Shown here one piece after another: positions 24,434 through 38,981 of a stretch of DNA of 64,000 nt. Position 1 is the stretch's first letter. Every line of letters begins with the position of its first letter. The DNA lies in the NCBI GenBank assembly GCA_905250075.1, contig CAJNOP010000045.1:1-64000 (forward strand), written 5' to 3'. The notes beneath the pieces are model-generated. The model was not told where the DNA came from. It did not search any database and saw only the letters and a list, made by a program, of their open reading frames with translations. Origin of the DNA: Rotaria sp. Silwood1 (lineage: Eukaryota; Rotifera; Eurotatoria; Philodinida; Philodinidae). The position numbers and the translations under genes were made by a program.

Positions 24434-27400
24434 TAATAAAATGGACCAAACAGTGACAAAGACGAAATGAAGGGCTAACCGTCACTCACTGTTTAAAAAA
24501 GAAAAAGAAAGTCTGTTTTTTTAATCATTTTCCTTGTTAAAATATACCATAAGGCACCGGTGGCTCACATCGTCTCGAAAGGTTTAAAAAGATATCCTTC
24601 AAAACATGCTCCAATGCCAATACATTGAGTAAATGTTATTTTTTCATTTTGATGATAAATCAAATAAAACCATCACTTGTCTCATGACTCGACTATCAAT
24701 AGTATTCATATATGCATCAGATAATGCATCGGCAAGAATCCATTCACTTTTGTACATTTAAAAATCTTAACAATATTATTAAAACATTTTTTTTTATTTA
24801 TTACTTCCATGTTTAAATCTGTTTCAATATCTTAATAGTTATCAAAAATACATTTACAAAGTGTAGATCGATGAGAATTTACTCAACAATATTTTTGTAA
24901 TTATTCTTGAGGTTTCAGTGCTACACAAGGATATTCATTTTTTTACGTATAGTCAAATGATAGATGTTTTACTACTTTGACGTGAACATAAAAAATAATT
25001 GAGTGAATGCTTATTAATGTTTTGTTTTGTAGGAATGTGTTCAGTCGTAAGCAATTTAACAATTTTAAATAAGACATTCATACATTATATAATAGACTCA
25101 TTATTTTAAAACTCACTATTTGTGAATGATAATTTCGTTTGTTGAAATAAAGGAGAAAAAACGATGTTGTTTCTTAAGAATGAACAATTTTTACTGGTGA
25201 GTCAACTTTACAAGAAGAAATAATTGTATAAAAATAAGAATTTTGATTAATATCAATCTTATGAATAGAGATGTCACGAATAAATAACATACGTTGTTGA
25301 GATCATCCATGTTCCCTATAAAATCGATTTTTGATACAGAGTATCGAGTTTCCATGAACCCTTTTAAAGATGTTCAGTCAATGAAACTTCATTAATAGAA
25401 AAATTTTTGTAGCTGCAAATATTACTGTTGAGAAAGTTTTCCGAGGTCAAGGTGCAAAATAGGACTTTCACGCATGCAACTTGTTTTTAATACGGTTCTT
25501 TGAAAGAGAACTGAATACCGCTTCGAATGAGTGAAAGATCTTTAAAAATTTGTATTTCATCTCATTTTAGAGCTCTGACGACTTTGAAATTTTTTTCGAA
25601 GTACGTTTATAATTCTTCTACGGGTTTACATATTAGCCCTTTCGCTAAAGAACCCTAGAAATCCATCATGAATTCTACAGGAACTTTCTAAAAGTATTAG
25701 TTATTTTGATGAATTTTAAAACTAAACACTTTTAGGCGGACCATGCCTATATGTTGACTTCAAAAAGTCTCCTACTTTGGAAAAACCGGTTTTATTTTTG
25801 GAATGCTCCTTAACTTTATCATTTTAGCATAAGAAACGTAAAAAAAACATTGAAGAAGTTATGAAACGGCCGATTGAATATTTAAAATGCAAACCCATAT
25901 CTTCAAGCATTCAAGTTTAAAGTTCTAAAGAAAACAACGATATAAATAACATACATTATCTTACAGAGAGACAACTATGCCATGCATATAGAATGTCAAA
26001 TAGGAAAAAAAAGAATTTCTATTACATTCTTATCATGATGTATTCAATTGTTGTTACTTTTATTTGCTTATTCTTTATTGTCAGTATTATTATTACTTTT
26101 TTGTTTTATCAAAAGCTTGATTGAATATTTATACAAAACTACAACTAATGTATCTGCCTGACATGAGACTTTACCTAAAGATAGATCAATGGATATCATA
26201 ACTATATGAACATTTTGTCAAGAACCACTCAAATAATATCCAAATCTGTTTTTTTTTATTTCTTCAAAATGAACATTTGTTTTTCTTTATATTTGTCGTT
26301 CAATAATACATTAGTTTCAAATATAATATTCTAATAAGTGGTTTTCAGTTTAGAGAATAGTATTTGAACACTATTTTTGAGTACATCAATGCAAGCGGAA
26401 ATTGTTTTCTCTTTTCGCATGGTTTCGCTATTTACGTTGTGTTTTACGTACAAAATTATTATGCAATGAGACTCTTGAAGTCCTCAAATAAAAATCATTA
26501 TGTTTTGTATCATGTTGGACTTCTTTCTTAATAACCTTAAATATCTATCTAATCAAAGAAAAAATCAAATGAGAACTTTTATATATGATTCTCATGAAAA
26601 CATAATCAATAGTTTAGAATTTACTTATTAAAAGAAATTGATATAAGACAGCATATCGAATGATGCAAAGGTTCTTAAAATATATCACATTTGTTATTTA
26701 TAATTAGTCTGAAAATATAAAACAAAAAATTGTTTTCTTTTAAAGAAAAACTACGATATGCGTTTTCTGTCAAAATTATAGAACAAACAAATCTTTTATG
26801 CATTCCCCTATTGGTTCATTTCTGCAAAAAATAATTGTCATCGCTTTTTGAAAAATACAAAAAAAATTTCATTCCTTTGATATCGAACATCATAGAGAAA
26901 AATAATCAGTTCCTTTCGATGACAAATTCAACAGCGGCTTCCAATAATTTCTCGCATGCAATAAAGATGAAGACTTGAATAGAAAGGTAAATCTATTTTT
27001 AAAAATTACACTTGAAATATTTATTTTTTGGTGTTCTAATGTAAAATAATTAAAAAATCTCTTGAATGCCATGAACAAATTTTTTATTTTCTTTTAAATG
27101 ACCCATAAGCAATACGTTCAATGAATTTTACTTTATGCATATGTCATTAAAAATTATATTATTTCTATTTTATTCCAGAATCATTTTATCTTGAATAGAA
27201 TAAAAAGAAAGAATTATTTGAAATTAATTTTTTTTAATGTAGTTAAAACTAATATATACTAAATCATTCATATCTTTTGTTCGCAATCTCTGAATGACTT
27301 GAAAATACGAGAGAATACTTGTCTCGATAGCTTCCTATGTATCCCAAGTTATCAAGAATCTGCATTATCTCATCTCCAGTTATTCTTGCTAGAAATGAAA

Positions 27401-29980
27401 AATAACAAAAAATTCTCTACTGTAATTTTCCTTAGAAAAAACATGTTTAATCAATATGTGCAAGTCTTCGACTTGTCAGACACTCTGTCGTCCTTGATTT
27501 CTCGTCACCTCAAAAAATGGCTTTTTCTTGACAGATATATACAAGTTAGCTTGCAACAGTTGTCAAATGAAGACAACCGGTAGATAGAAATAACTTTTCT
27601 GATAATAAATTGCAGACTGCATCAAGATCTTTCATGCATATAAGTGGACAAACATTGCCGGTTCATATTTTGAATTTTCCGACTAGAATATCTCTTAATC
27701 GGATTTAATGCTTTGCGTGACATTTATCTTTTGTTCTCTCTATCTTTTCCACTGACATTAAATGAACAGCACATCATGAAGTTTAAGAGCTAAGTTAGTA
27801 TTACACTCACACCCATACCCATCCTCATCGAATTCTATCGATTGATGCATGCATGATTTGTTCTATTCTATCAAAAGTTGTTAAAAAAATTGTTTGAATA
27901 TCGTGATAATGCATATATGCATTGTTGATCTTTTTGAGCAAAGTATAGAAAAAGAAAGTTCTTTCTAGGTTTTCAAGAATGATCTATCAAAATATGCGGC
28001 TAGCTTTTCTGAAAATGAGCACTTTCTTTTTTTTTGATGTGTTACTTTCCATTGGTACAAATGAAATACGATTCATCCATAGATGGTATCATTTTATTAT
28101 ATTTTACTTTTGCTTTCTGAATAAATATTTCACTCTTTAAGCCGAAAAAGCAATTGAAATTAAATCAATTTTATTTATTATGGCTTAAAACTTAAACAAA
28201 AGCTTTACGTAAAAATTTCACCTAATTTTGTTTGAAAATAATGGGTGATCTAAAGAGTTAGTTCTAAGCTCGTTCGGTGGAGAATTTGTTGCTGTACAAA
28301 GCCGTTGACTCTGCTTTTCAAATAAAATTTTCTTATTGATACAAAAATTAAAAGATTAACACTTGCTGAATCGTCGAACTACCATCTCTTGTTTTCCATA
28401 GGTATCTATCGATTTACATAAACCTATGCTCATTAAATTTCATACTAAAAGTAAATTATTTACCATTGACAGATAGAGATTTTTGTGCTCTATTTTTCTA
28501 CGACCGTTTCAAGTTTCATGATGCTGTCGTTCAGGAGAAAAGGGCTTGCAAATAACATCTGGTAGTATTTTTGAATGCATTTTGAAAAATCATGTTTTTA
28601 AAAGACAGACTTGTGCTATGAATAAATTTCTGAATAAAATGCTGTAATTAGTAAATTAAACAGTGAAAACTGTTAGGTTATTTCGAATTAAAAAAGTACA
28701 ATGACAAAAGTCTGTCTGAAAAAAAGATAACCCCCATGTTTTCATATTTTTTAAGTCAAAACTTTTTCTCATAAATACTTATCCTAAAATTCTGAAGTTT
28801 CATTTATTTTATCATCACAGTTAGACGATTGAGTAGGTGTTCATCTTTTAAATTTTTCACAGACAAGAAAATCTCATTTAAAAAATGAAGTTAACAATTT
28901 TGAAGAGCAATGAATTCTCTATCGACTAAAACCCAGAACCATCTCTTTGAACACACTAAAAATGCCTCAAAACCAAAGAATGAAAGTGCTCCTTATAGTC
29001 TGAGTTATCCGTTAAAATTATTCAATTTAATGCAATTTTTGGTGCTAATTGAAAATAAATTAATTTTACCATAGCTGCACTTCTATAGCTCCAACATATG
29101 TCCAGAATTTCAAACGATTTGAGTCTATCTGAGTCGAAATTGATTTTTGAGGTAGGAGGCTTAACACAGAATGTGCAGCTTCAGAGCTCGTTTTTCTTTT
29201 AATTAATGATTTCTCTTATTGTATAAAAAACCAATTCTATGAATAGGTGGCCATATTCCGAGATATTGAACTTTGAGCCCTGCAGAATCAAACTTGTTGA
29301 CCCTGAAAAAATATTTTTTGGCTAACAAATATACTTCTTTTAGTGCTACTTGTGAATAAGCATGTCTTGCTGCAGTTTTTTTTCTCAAACACTATTTATG
29401 AATCTACAAAGTAGTGTATTTTTGTTCATTACTTCACAAATGAAGAATAAATCAGGTACTATGTAAAATTAAAAAAGAAATAGCTTAACTATTTTACTAA
29501 TGTATCTTCGACATTGACTCCGAAAAACATTCTTCACGATTACTCCGATGAAGAACCCTAATTGAACTTGTCATCCGTTTTTTCTGCATAAAATCTAAAA
29601 TTTAAAAAAAAATAAAACTCTGTTAGACATTGAAGTCTGATAGACACCTTCAAATAAAAATGAATATTAAATATATAGAATAAAGCCATACAAAATCCAA
29701 GGTTGCCAAATGGCATACATTTGACTCTTGTTTGTTGAATATCATCCAAAAACGTCACCGTGTATGGCTGAATATTTCATTCAATTTGAATGTACCCGAT
29801 CCAAGATCGACTCACAAGGATAGTAGAGTCTTAAATAAATAACAAATAATGAGTCATTTCTTTTTATCTTTCAAATTCAATTGTTGGCGTAAAAGAAAAA
29901 GAAGGATTTGTATATAAATGATGCACACATTTATGGATAAAGTTAAAACAAAAAGAAAGTTTAATATAAGATTTTTCGTA
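24434..29980. other. 5.5-kb gene desert
   Basis: A+T-rich throughout. Scattered open frames (for example 26890-27078, 27299-27583 and 29558-29758) show no domain, splice support or sensible composition. No tRNA, rRNA or long repeat was recognised. It may consist of old, decayed mobile DNA following the piggyBac relic. Confidence 0.5.
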
Positions 29981-30855
29981 TTAGTTTTGACGTGAAAATA
30001 CACCAATACGATCAGTCATAGCAACAAATACATCGCCTTTTTTATTCACTGCTAATGATTCTGGATATTCTATACCACTTGTTATTAATTGTTGAAATTC
30101 ACCGTTTTCATCAAAAAGTACCAAACGATCATTATGAGAATCAGCAATAAGTAAATGATGTGTATCAGGAAATGCAGTTAAACCACGAGGACTTGAAAGT
30201 GCTTGAGGAAAAACGGATGATGTTTCACTACCGAAACGTTTTACATATATTCCATCAAGTGTAAATTTATGAACACATGAACCTAAATTATTATAAAAAT
30301 AAAAATTAACAAAAAAATTCATCAAGTTATTAAACCTTGTGGATCTGTAATATAAATATGTCCATTTGTTGCTGTACAATATGCAAGTGAACTAAATAAA
30401 TTTTTATCTCCAAAAAATCTTATAATATTGCCACTTTTTGGATCATAAACTTTGATTTGTCGATTAGCTTGATCACATACATAAATTGCATCATGCTCAT
30501 CAACACAGATACCTTGATAATTTGTTAAACCAGCTTGAATATCATCACAAGCAATTGTACGTGTTAAACGTAGATCACTACTTAATATTAGTACTTGCAA
30601 TTCATCACTCATTAATACTTGATCATTACTCATAACAGCTAAACCATTTTTTGTTCCATAATGACTTATAATTTTAGCCAATTTATTATCTTCTGTAAAA
30701 GCAACAACACGTTCATTTTTTGAATCAGCAATAAATAATAAAGAATCTGATGCACGATAAGCAATACCACGAGGTTGATTTAAAAATGGTTTTCCGAATT
30801 CGAGTGAACCAAGCGAATTGATTAATGAGAAAGGCATTTGAGATGTACTGGCCAT
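29981..30855 (-). CDS. NHL-repeat beta-propeller protein, 273 aa
   Basis: Two exons on the minus strand, 30855-30336 and 30282-29981, joined across a 53-nt intron, give about 273 aa. At least four NHL repeats are visible: QPRGIAYRASDSLLFIADSK, YQGICVDEHDAIYVCDQANR, SSPRGLTAFPDTHHLLIADS and PESLAVNKKGDVFVAMTD. A six-bladed propeller of this kind binds proteins or RNA, as in TRIM71, Brat and malin, but no RING, B-box or membrane segment is present in these exons. The function is therefore open. The ATG directly abuts TTTTATAG, so the mRNA may be trans-spliced there, or an upstream exon may exist that I cannot identify. Confidence 0.8.
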
Positions 30856-32961
30856 CTATAAAAGAAAAATAAGTATAGATAGAACTGACAGTCAATAATT
30901 AATTTTCCGGCTTCCCTTTTTTTTTGCTATCTCAGATGCTTTCTGGAATCTTGGATATGTCTCTTTTACCAGAATCAAACAATCCTAGACAAGGTCAAAG
31001 TTTCTCTTAACAATAATTATATCGAGTAATAAACAGAGGAAAAAGACTATAATATTATAACTAATCTTTATATGTTCCAAAAAAGCATATCAATTTATTT
31101 TTTGTTGTCTTGTACCTTGTAATAAACAAATTTGAAATGTTTTATAATTAAAAATCAATAATAATGATTGATTGTGCAATCTAATATACTACACAATTGT
31201 ATATTTGCGATCGTATGCTGGAAGAATAATCGACGTTTATATGTGATAGTAAAGATGAAACGGAAGATGAGATGTTGTTGGTATTGTGTCAATATAATAA
31301 ACTGAATGAGAAAAGGATGTATATCTCGACATAATGCGATTTTCCTATCGTGTCGTCAGCCTGTGAGTCGGCGTATGACATGCGTCATTGTATAAATACA
31401 AGGTCTGACAAAAAAATGTACCAAAAAAACTATAGACATTTAGTAGTTACTATACTACTTTGACGTCCTTGCGAAACCAAAAATAAAGGCTTTCTCTTTT
31501 GATAATTTAGATATGGTACGCAGAAAAATATACTTAAGAATCATATAAAAAAAAATGAATTAATTTGATCTGATTTAGTAATTCCATTTGTAGTTCAAGG
31601 TAATACGATAATCAATCTTCGTCTTATATACAAAAAGAAAAGATCGTCAATATAGGAAAAAAAAATTGCATTCACGTGTGTTCTATTGCTGTCTTTTTCC
31701 ATCAGTTATAAACATTTTGATGACGCTTATGTTGATGAATGTAGAAACAAATCGAATCATACATGAAAAAAATCTTATCTATCTAGTTGTCTGATAAATC
31801 AATCAGAAAAGTTGAGAAAATTATGTTTTTGAGCTCGCTTCAGGCAAAAAATGTTTCCATTATTTTGAGTATAGTTCAACTGAAAAAATAATAATAATAA
31901 AATAAAAGTAGTGAAAATCAATTTCATTCAGTAGATATCATTTTTCATATACACTATATTGGTATATCATTTAATTGATTTGAAAGATTGAAAAAAAAAA
32001 ATAACTAACTTAAAGATATCAACGATAGAAAAAAATTTCTAAATAAGTATATAAACGAAATGAAATTACTGAGATAAAGCTATTCTTGTTTTTTTCTGTC
32101 GTCCATGTTGTTTTCCTAAATCTTGGAATTTTTTCTGGACCAAATATAGCACAACAACAAAAATAAGTCATGAGACCAATGGAATGTCTATAAACATAGA
32201 TCTATAAACTTGTTTTACACGTGCACACGTGTTTAATACTGTCACAATTCAAACAATATATAATGATGTTGCAAATTCGTTAAATGACGTCAACGCTGAT
32301 AATTAATTTTTTGTAATCAACACTAAAATGTTATCATACTCATTTGTCGTCTGTAAGACTATATATAAAGACTCAAGTCGATAAAATATTGATTTCTTTT
32401 CAAACTGATATCTATTGCCTATTAATTTATTATTTTTTCTTAGTTTGGCAGATTTACAACTAAGATAATCGGAGTCAGAAGAATGTTCGACCAGAAAAAT
32501 TTCTCGTTTTGTTTTTCTTCTTTTATTTTGATTTGAAACTTTTTATTTTATTATTCACTGTGCAAATGGATAAAAAAAACCAAAAAAATGTGGGCAATAA
32601 AAAGCAAAGAACATGATAATTGAAAAACAAAAAAAAAGTAAAAAGAATTATTAATAAATAACAGATCATGTTGATGCATGGACGTGTTTATACTACATAA
32701 TTCAGATCATTCTGATTTATCATTATCACAAAAAAAGAAACTTAAAAAAAAATGCATTCATTTATATGAGACTACAACGAGAAGAGATTCAATGGAATGT
32801 GAGAAAAAGAAAAAGCCTACAATGAAATAATTCTTCAATTCAAGAGAAAAAAAAATCTCATCAATTCCCGAAATCATTTCAAGAATAAATTATATAAAAT
32901 ACTTTCACCATCAGAAAAAAAAATTGAAATTGATCTCATTTTTTTCGTAATAAATTGATCA
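30856..32961. other. intergenic, no gene; possible lone mariner end
   Basis: 2.1 kb, low complexity in places. At 31398-31428 the sequence TACAAGGTCTGACAAAAAAA resembles a mariner-type terminal repeat, but I found no inverted partner nearby. Poly-A and poly-T runs increase toward 32.9 kb, the 3' side of the MARVEL gene. Confidence 0.5.
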
Positions 32962-33603
32962 TTAAGCGTTTCCCGATGCTTGATTTGGTGCATATTGTTC
33001 TGGACGTGGAGGATTTCTAAGTTGCATAAACTGGTAAACTCCATCAGCTATATAAGCAAACAAAGCTAAAAATCCAAAAGTCTATAAAAACAAAAACATT
33101 GATTATTTTTTCTTATTATCTTCTTTTAATTAATTATTTACCGCTGCACCAGCATAAACACCATTCTCTTTTCCAGCTGTTGCAATAACAATACTTCCAA
33201 TAAAATAAAATAAAGCAAAAAATGTACACCAACCAATTTCCTAAATGAAGTCGTTTCAAAAATTTTTAATAATTATTTCAATAACTTACAATTTTATGCC
33301 AAATTTCTCTATGAAACATGGCTTTTAGATTTATTAAACATATAATTAATAATACAACTGTTATAATAAGTGCGAATATGCAAACAAATAAAAAAAAGCC
33401 TCGACGTCCGTTACCCTCCTCCAGATTCGGTCCAGCACCGCATAAAATTATCGAAAGTAGATCACAAAACTAAATATTATAATAAATATTATTTTTCTTT
33501 AATTTTATATAAATAAATTTACCAATTCAATGGCTTTTAATACAAAAAATGGTGATCTAACATATTCCCATTGAAAAGCAAATACTGATCTGCAGCTACC
33601 CAT
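32962..33603 (-). CDS. MARVEL-domain four-TM protein (CMTM/MAL-like), 159 aa
   Basis: Four minus-strand exons, 33603-33523, 33469-33290, 33240-33142 and 33081-32962, all phase 0, give 159 aa. Four hydrophobic helices are evident. They lie at about 19-35 (VLKAIELFCDLLSIILC), 48-75 (FFLFVCIFALIITVVLLIIC), 88-107 (EIGWCTFFALFYFIGSIVI) and 117-135 (AATFGFLALFAYIADGVYQF). The C-terminal tail is Pro-rich and hydrophilic. Length, the four-helix layout and the charged residues between helices match the MARVEL superfamily (MAL, plasmolipin, CKLF-like CMTM). These proteins act in membrane apposition and vesicle sorting. MGSC at the start could be acylated. It is divergent from the USP gene's 5' end, 1.4 kb away. 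Confidence 0.85.
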
Positions 33604-35007
33604 GGTTGGTATGCTTTAATCCAAGTTTTCAAATCTACAAGAACTAGATGTATAAAAATTTTAATTTGAGACTGATCAAACAAACAAAAAAAGAAATAAG
33701 AGAACATATTGATTGACAGAGGTTATACATAGAACGTTTATTCCACCATTTTTCGTTTCCTTCCGTTAAAAGTCAATATGAAGATAAAGTATGGTGTGTT
33801 CTATTTGACAAGAGACCGTTAAAGAAAAAGAAAAAAAATCATGAACGAGAAAAAGAAACGGGGCTAATGGCATGACCTCTCAGTAGAATAACTAGTAACC
33901 ACAAATATATCCGACTATTGAACAAAGGCTGACCGAGCTTGTCAATAAAGAACAATCTCACGTTATCTTGGACAAATAGAACTAATAATGAATAGTCTCG
34001 TTTATTGATATAAAAAAAAAGAGAAAGAAAAATACTAGATTTATGTCTAAAGAAAGAGAGTGAGAATAAAAAAAAGAGAGAAATGAACTTTTTGTAAGTC
34101 GACGAGTTCTTTTTCTTTTCTTTCAAGAATAATATTTTTATTTTTTTGTTTCAATATCACCAAAGTAAACAAAAATGCTGTGATAAGAAGCACTCGAAGA
34201 AGAAGAACAAAAAAAAACTTGTTTAAATTCTAATCAACCATTATTTGTTTCCATTTTCGGACAAAAGAAAGAAAGAAACATCGTCCGATTGATTGAAATG
34301 AATCATTAGTTTTTAAAAAATTTAATTGGTTTATATCAACCAATAAGATTTATTCATTCTACCATAATAAACAATTCTTTGCCTTTATTATTAGGAATAT
34401 TTCGGACTTTTTTCTTATTGTTACTATTGTTATTTTTCTTCCTTTTTTCTTTTTTTTTAAACCAAATGATCTTATCCTTGTATGGTGTTTTGCCTTCTAC
34501 GTATAATAAATTAACAATGAAATAAAGGGTTTTCTTTTTGTTTCTTCTTCTCTTTTGTTTATTTAACGGATCACTATATGTTGACAAGGCCGAAATGTTT
34601 CCGTGAATGCGTAGCGACGGACGGACAATCGAACGTAGCATAACAATGCTGTCCGTCTTATTAAGAAAGCCAAATAAAAAAAAAACAATGTTTAGTTCAC
34701 GTATGTATCCATCATAACAACATACATTCGATGAGTAAACCAATTTGTAGCCTTCGTCATCATTTATATATTTTTCATTACGCATCAACAATTCGATCAG
34801 CTGATTTATTTCTGCTGACTCATTCAACGTTGTTAATAATGTGAGATTAAGATAGAGAGAAAAAAAAGAACAGATTTACTAAGATTATGTGCGAAATAAA
34901 TTTCTTTTAAAAAAAAACAACAACAACGGAATACATTTTTATTCTAGCATTATATCGAATATATTCATATATATATATATTTTAATTCTTCGATCCCCGA
35001 TTGATCG
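33604..35007. other. divergent promoter region, MARVEL and USP genes
   Basis: 1.4 kb separating two outward-pointing genes, so both promoters should lie here. A run of AT repeats (34970-34982) precedes the USP start by about 25 bp. Frames on the minus strand at 33839-34126 and 34354-34827 are Lys/Ser/Phe-rich low-complexity readings of A/T tracts, and I do not accept them as genes. Confidence 0.5.
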
Positions 35008-38000
35008 ATGGCTGAACCGACAATTGTTCTTCGAAGTCCCGTTAAACCTGTAACATCATCAATTCAATGCTTATCACCAAATTCATCATTAAATTCACCA
35101 ACACATAATAGTACTGTTATTATTCTCAAAGATAATAATAATAATGATCAACAACAACAATCATCTACAACAACAATTAAAAATTCAATAGATAATCAAT
35201 CATTATTTTCATCGTATGAAAATAAAACAAAAAAAAAGATTTTCATGAAAAATTAAATACTATATATATTTTTTTTTTGATACTTTTTCTTCTAGTTTAA
35301 AAAGTGTTCAATCCAAACTTTATTATGCTGGTTATACTGGATTATATAATTTGGGTAATACATGTTATGTTAATTGTGTACTACAATTACTTAGGTTTGA
35401 ACAAAACAAAAATAAATTAGTTTAGTTTAAATTAAAATTTTGATATTTCTCTAGTCATGTACCACAATTTTGTGATGCAATTTGTTCTATGAGTTTTGAA
35501 AGTCTTGGTTTAGAACAACCATCAGATGTGCCAATGGTATATATTTTAATACATCAATTTTTTTGATAGAACTACAAAAAAAAAACAATTTTTTCAGGTT
35601 GCTTCATCACATAATCCAACACGTTTAAAAGGTGGTAGTCGTGGTTTACTCAAAGCACTTGAAGCTCAACCACGTCGAGTACCATGGTAATGAATCGATA
35701 TTAATTTATTTAAATAATTTTTTTTTTGTTTTCGTGTAAAGTTATCTTGCATATGAATTACATGGAACATTTAATATAATTTGGTCAGGTAAATGTATGG
35801 TTTATTCACCATTGAATATGATTGCTGCTGTTCGACGTTTATTACCGAGTTTTGAACCATGTGCAATGGAAGATGCACAAGAATTTCTTGAGTAAAATTA
35901 TATGAAATAAATTTGTAAATAAATATATATATCAATGTTTTTCTATAGAGCACTATTATCTGCTGTTACAGATGAAATAAAAGCGAATAAGTTAGCGGAT
36001 ACAAATATAATTAATGATCTATTAGGTTTCTCGTCGGAAAGTCAGGTAGAATATTATTTTAAACAAAAGAAATTATATTAGTTGTATTTCTTTTTTTTTA
36101 AATTAGATATTATGTGAACAATGTCATCGTTTATCAGTCACAAAAACAGATGAAACATTTATCACATTAACATTCTCAGAGAAGATGCTTTGTGATGTAA
36201 GAGGATCTAGTCGTCGGCGTTCATGCCATCTTACAGGTTTATAAAAAATTAATATAAATATAATTTATTAAATAATTAATTTAGAAATGCTTGCTCATTT
36301 TTATCAATGGGAAGCTTTATCCACACCATTTCATTGTTCAAATTGTACTGGTAAAGATTTTAAAAATTTTATTTATTTTTTTCTTTGAAAAATTTTCTTC
36401 TTATTTTTTTTTTTAATAATTTAGTTCGAAGTCCATCAAAAGAAGGTACAAAAGCACAAAAACGTTTAATAATATCGAAACTTCCACAAGTATTACACGT
36501 TGTCTTACGTCGATTTCGTTCATTACCACAAACAACTTTACGACGACCAACATCTCGTCAAGCACGTCAATTATCACATAAAATAACATTACATGTTAAC
36601 TTCGATGAATATCTTGATATGGCACCATATTGTACACAATCAACACTTAAATCTATATCATCAACATGTTCAAAACTCAATGGTACTACAACGAATGAAT
36701 GCTTATATCGTTTACGTGGTGTTATTGTACATTATGGTAAAAGTATCAATACGGGACATTTTGTTGCTTTTGTTTATAATGATGTTCTTGGTAAAAAGAA
36801 AATTTATATAGTATTTTAAAAATTATTATTATATATTTATATATAAATAGGTGAATGGCTTCGTTGTGATGATCATATTATTGAACAAACAACATTTGAA
36901 TCTGTTAAAACATCGGATGCTTATATACTTGTTTATAGTAGATGTATGACAAATACAGTTTCATCTACTATTCTAACAAATCCATCAAGTTTGAAACAAA
37001 AAAATAAAAAATAAAATAAGAATATTAATATTTTTCTGTATCTTTTTTTTTTAAATAGTTACATCAATGACATGTCAATTAGCTAAACGAAAACGAGCTA
37101 TATCAGTTGATAATTTAAATGAATCGAAAGATGATTTATTAATATCTGAAAATATGAATGAAATGAGTAAATTAATATTAAAATTAATTTTTCTTTTTTC
37201 AATTAATTTTTATAATGTTATAGATATAAAACAAGATAAATCCGATCAACATTCTGATGTAACAAAACATTTGAAACTTTTCTGTCTTAATTTGGGTAAA
37301 AGAAATATAGAGAAAACATTCATTATATATTTATTATTAATAAAATTTTTATTATGTTTTTTTTTTTATTAGATCCATTAGCAAGTGGTCTTCGTCGTCG
37401 AGCACATTCACTTAATTTTTCTATTCGTAGTAGTCAACCTTCAGTTGATAATACGCGACAAAATACTTTAATATTGCCTGCAGCTAAACGTCGACGTATA
37501 GAACCGATTAATAATCTTTCTCTATCAGAAAATAATTCATCATCATGTGAGTAAATATTTGTTTTTTGTTTGAATTAAAATAAATTATATTTAAAATTAT
37601 TATTATTATTTGTATATAGTATCACAACAAATAATTCAAACAACAACTAAAATTTCATCAACGGTAAATAATAATGATTCATCCGTAATTCCACCGAAAA
37701 CAAAAAAATCTACAAGAAGACGTCGTCGAACTGATCCTTATACGCGTATGCACTAAAATAAATAAATAGCTTTATTTTTGTTATCAACGACTTTTTTTTT
37801 AAAATTATTGTTAGGCAAACGACGAATGACAAAAACATCCAATAGAAAAAATCGACATAAAATCGATGTATCGAATCTCGTACCTCTACCATCAATTGAT
37901 CAAACAATATCAACAGAATCTCTTTTATCATCTGGATGCTCACCTTTATCATTCACTTATGAAAACACAAATGATCCAAATATACCAGTTACAAAGTATT

Positions 38001-38981
38001 TAAATTTTAATCCTTTAGTCACATAGTCTAACTACCAATAAAGTACATTGAATTCTGATTGCAAGAATTAACCAAAACTTGATCGATCTTCATATAGAAG
38101 AGCTAGAAGGTCAACATGGATTTTTTTTTCTTCAGACAAGGATATTTCAGTGCAGACTCTATTACCAATCAAACTGCTATGTATAACAGTCTCAGTGTGT
38201 CTGATTCTTTGAGGAATCTCTACATGAGAGTTGATGCGACTCGTCGAAAAGTGATTCATATCTCTGGTTGATTTAAAATGATTTACTTTGAATTTTTCTT
38301 TAATTAGTGCTATGTTCTAATCAATTTTTCCTTAAAAATTTTACGATGGCATTCATCAATGGAGAAGAGATCCTTCATGTTGAGATCATTCCAGAAGATA
38401 GTGACTTTCCTGCGCCTTCGGAATACTGGGGATTAGAGTATCATTTCTGTAATATAATATAGGGATGCAAATCTTTATTCATTAATAGGAAAATTGAAGT
38501 TAACCTTTTTTAAATTGTGGCAAATTAGACATACCAAAAAAAGCTTTATTTGAAGTCCAAGGAATAAAAACTAATGTTTTCATAGTAAATCCTTCTCATG
38601 AAAAACAATCAACTTCGAGTTGCTGCTTGCGACTAGAATTTACTGAGCTCTATTATTTATAGTTAAAATATTATGCAAAAGACTTTTTGTTACTCAGTCG
38701 TGAAACTTCTTTCAACTCGTATATATTTTCTTTCTTCTATTATAATTTCAATTGCTTATTTATTTAGGCGTGTTGGTCGTATTCGAATTCAGCGATGCAT
38801 CAATGGACCAACAACAACAACACAATCAACTGTACGTTTAATAACATCCGGTGAAACTAATACTCGTTTATCTTTACCATCACAACCAACTATACAATCA
38901 TCATCATTTTTAACTAGTTTAATCACTGTACGACGTTCCAATTCGCTCAATAATACTATAAGCAATCCGTCTAATTGTTAA
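35008..38981 (+). CDS. ubiquitin-specific protease, USP44/49-like, about 765 aa
   Basis: Sixteen exons in phase: 35008-35213, 35296-35394, 35455-35536, 35598-35686, 35742-35891, 35949-36045, 36107-36236, 36285-36350, 36425-36790, 36851-36988, 37059-37166, 37224-37295, 37373-37546, 37620-37745, 37815-37995 and 38768-38981. The Cys box is GLYNLGNTCYVNCVLQ (Cys92) and the His box NTGHFVAF (His418), followed by SDAYILVYS (Asp451). Two CxxC pairs (CEQC, CSNC) form the zinc finger of the fingers subdomain. HGTFNIIWSGKCMVYSP resembles USP44/49. The N-terminal ZnF-UBP of those enzymes is absent, replaced by about 80 disordered residues. A 300-residue basic tail follows the catalytic domain. If the intron after 36988 is retained, translation stops at 37014. 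It should cleave ubiquitin, probably in the nucleus; its target is unknown. Confidence 0.85.

Noticed and set aside
34354..34827. 157-codon open frame on the minus strand
   Set aside because: Lys/Asn/Arg-rich second half reads through A/T tracts, no domain, no splice partners, and it sits in a divergent promoter region.
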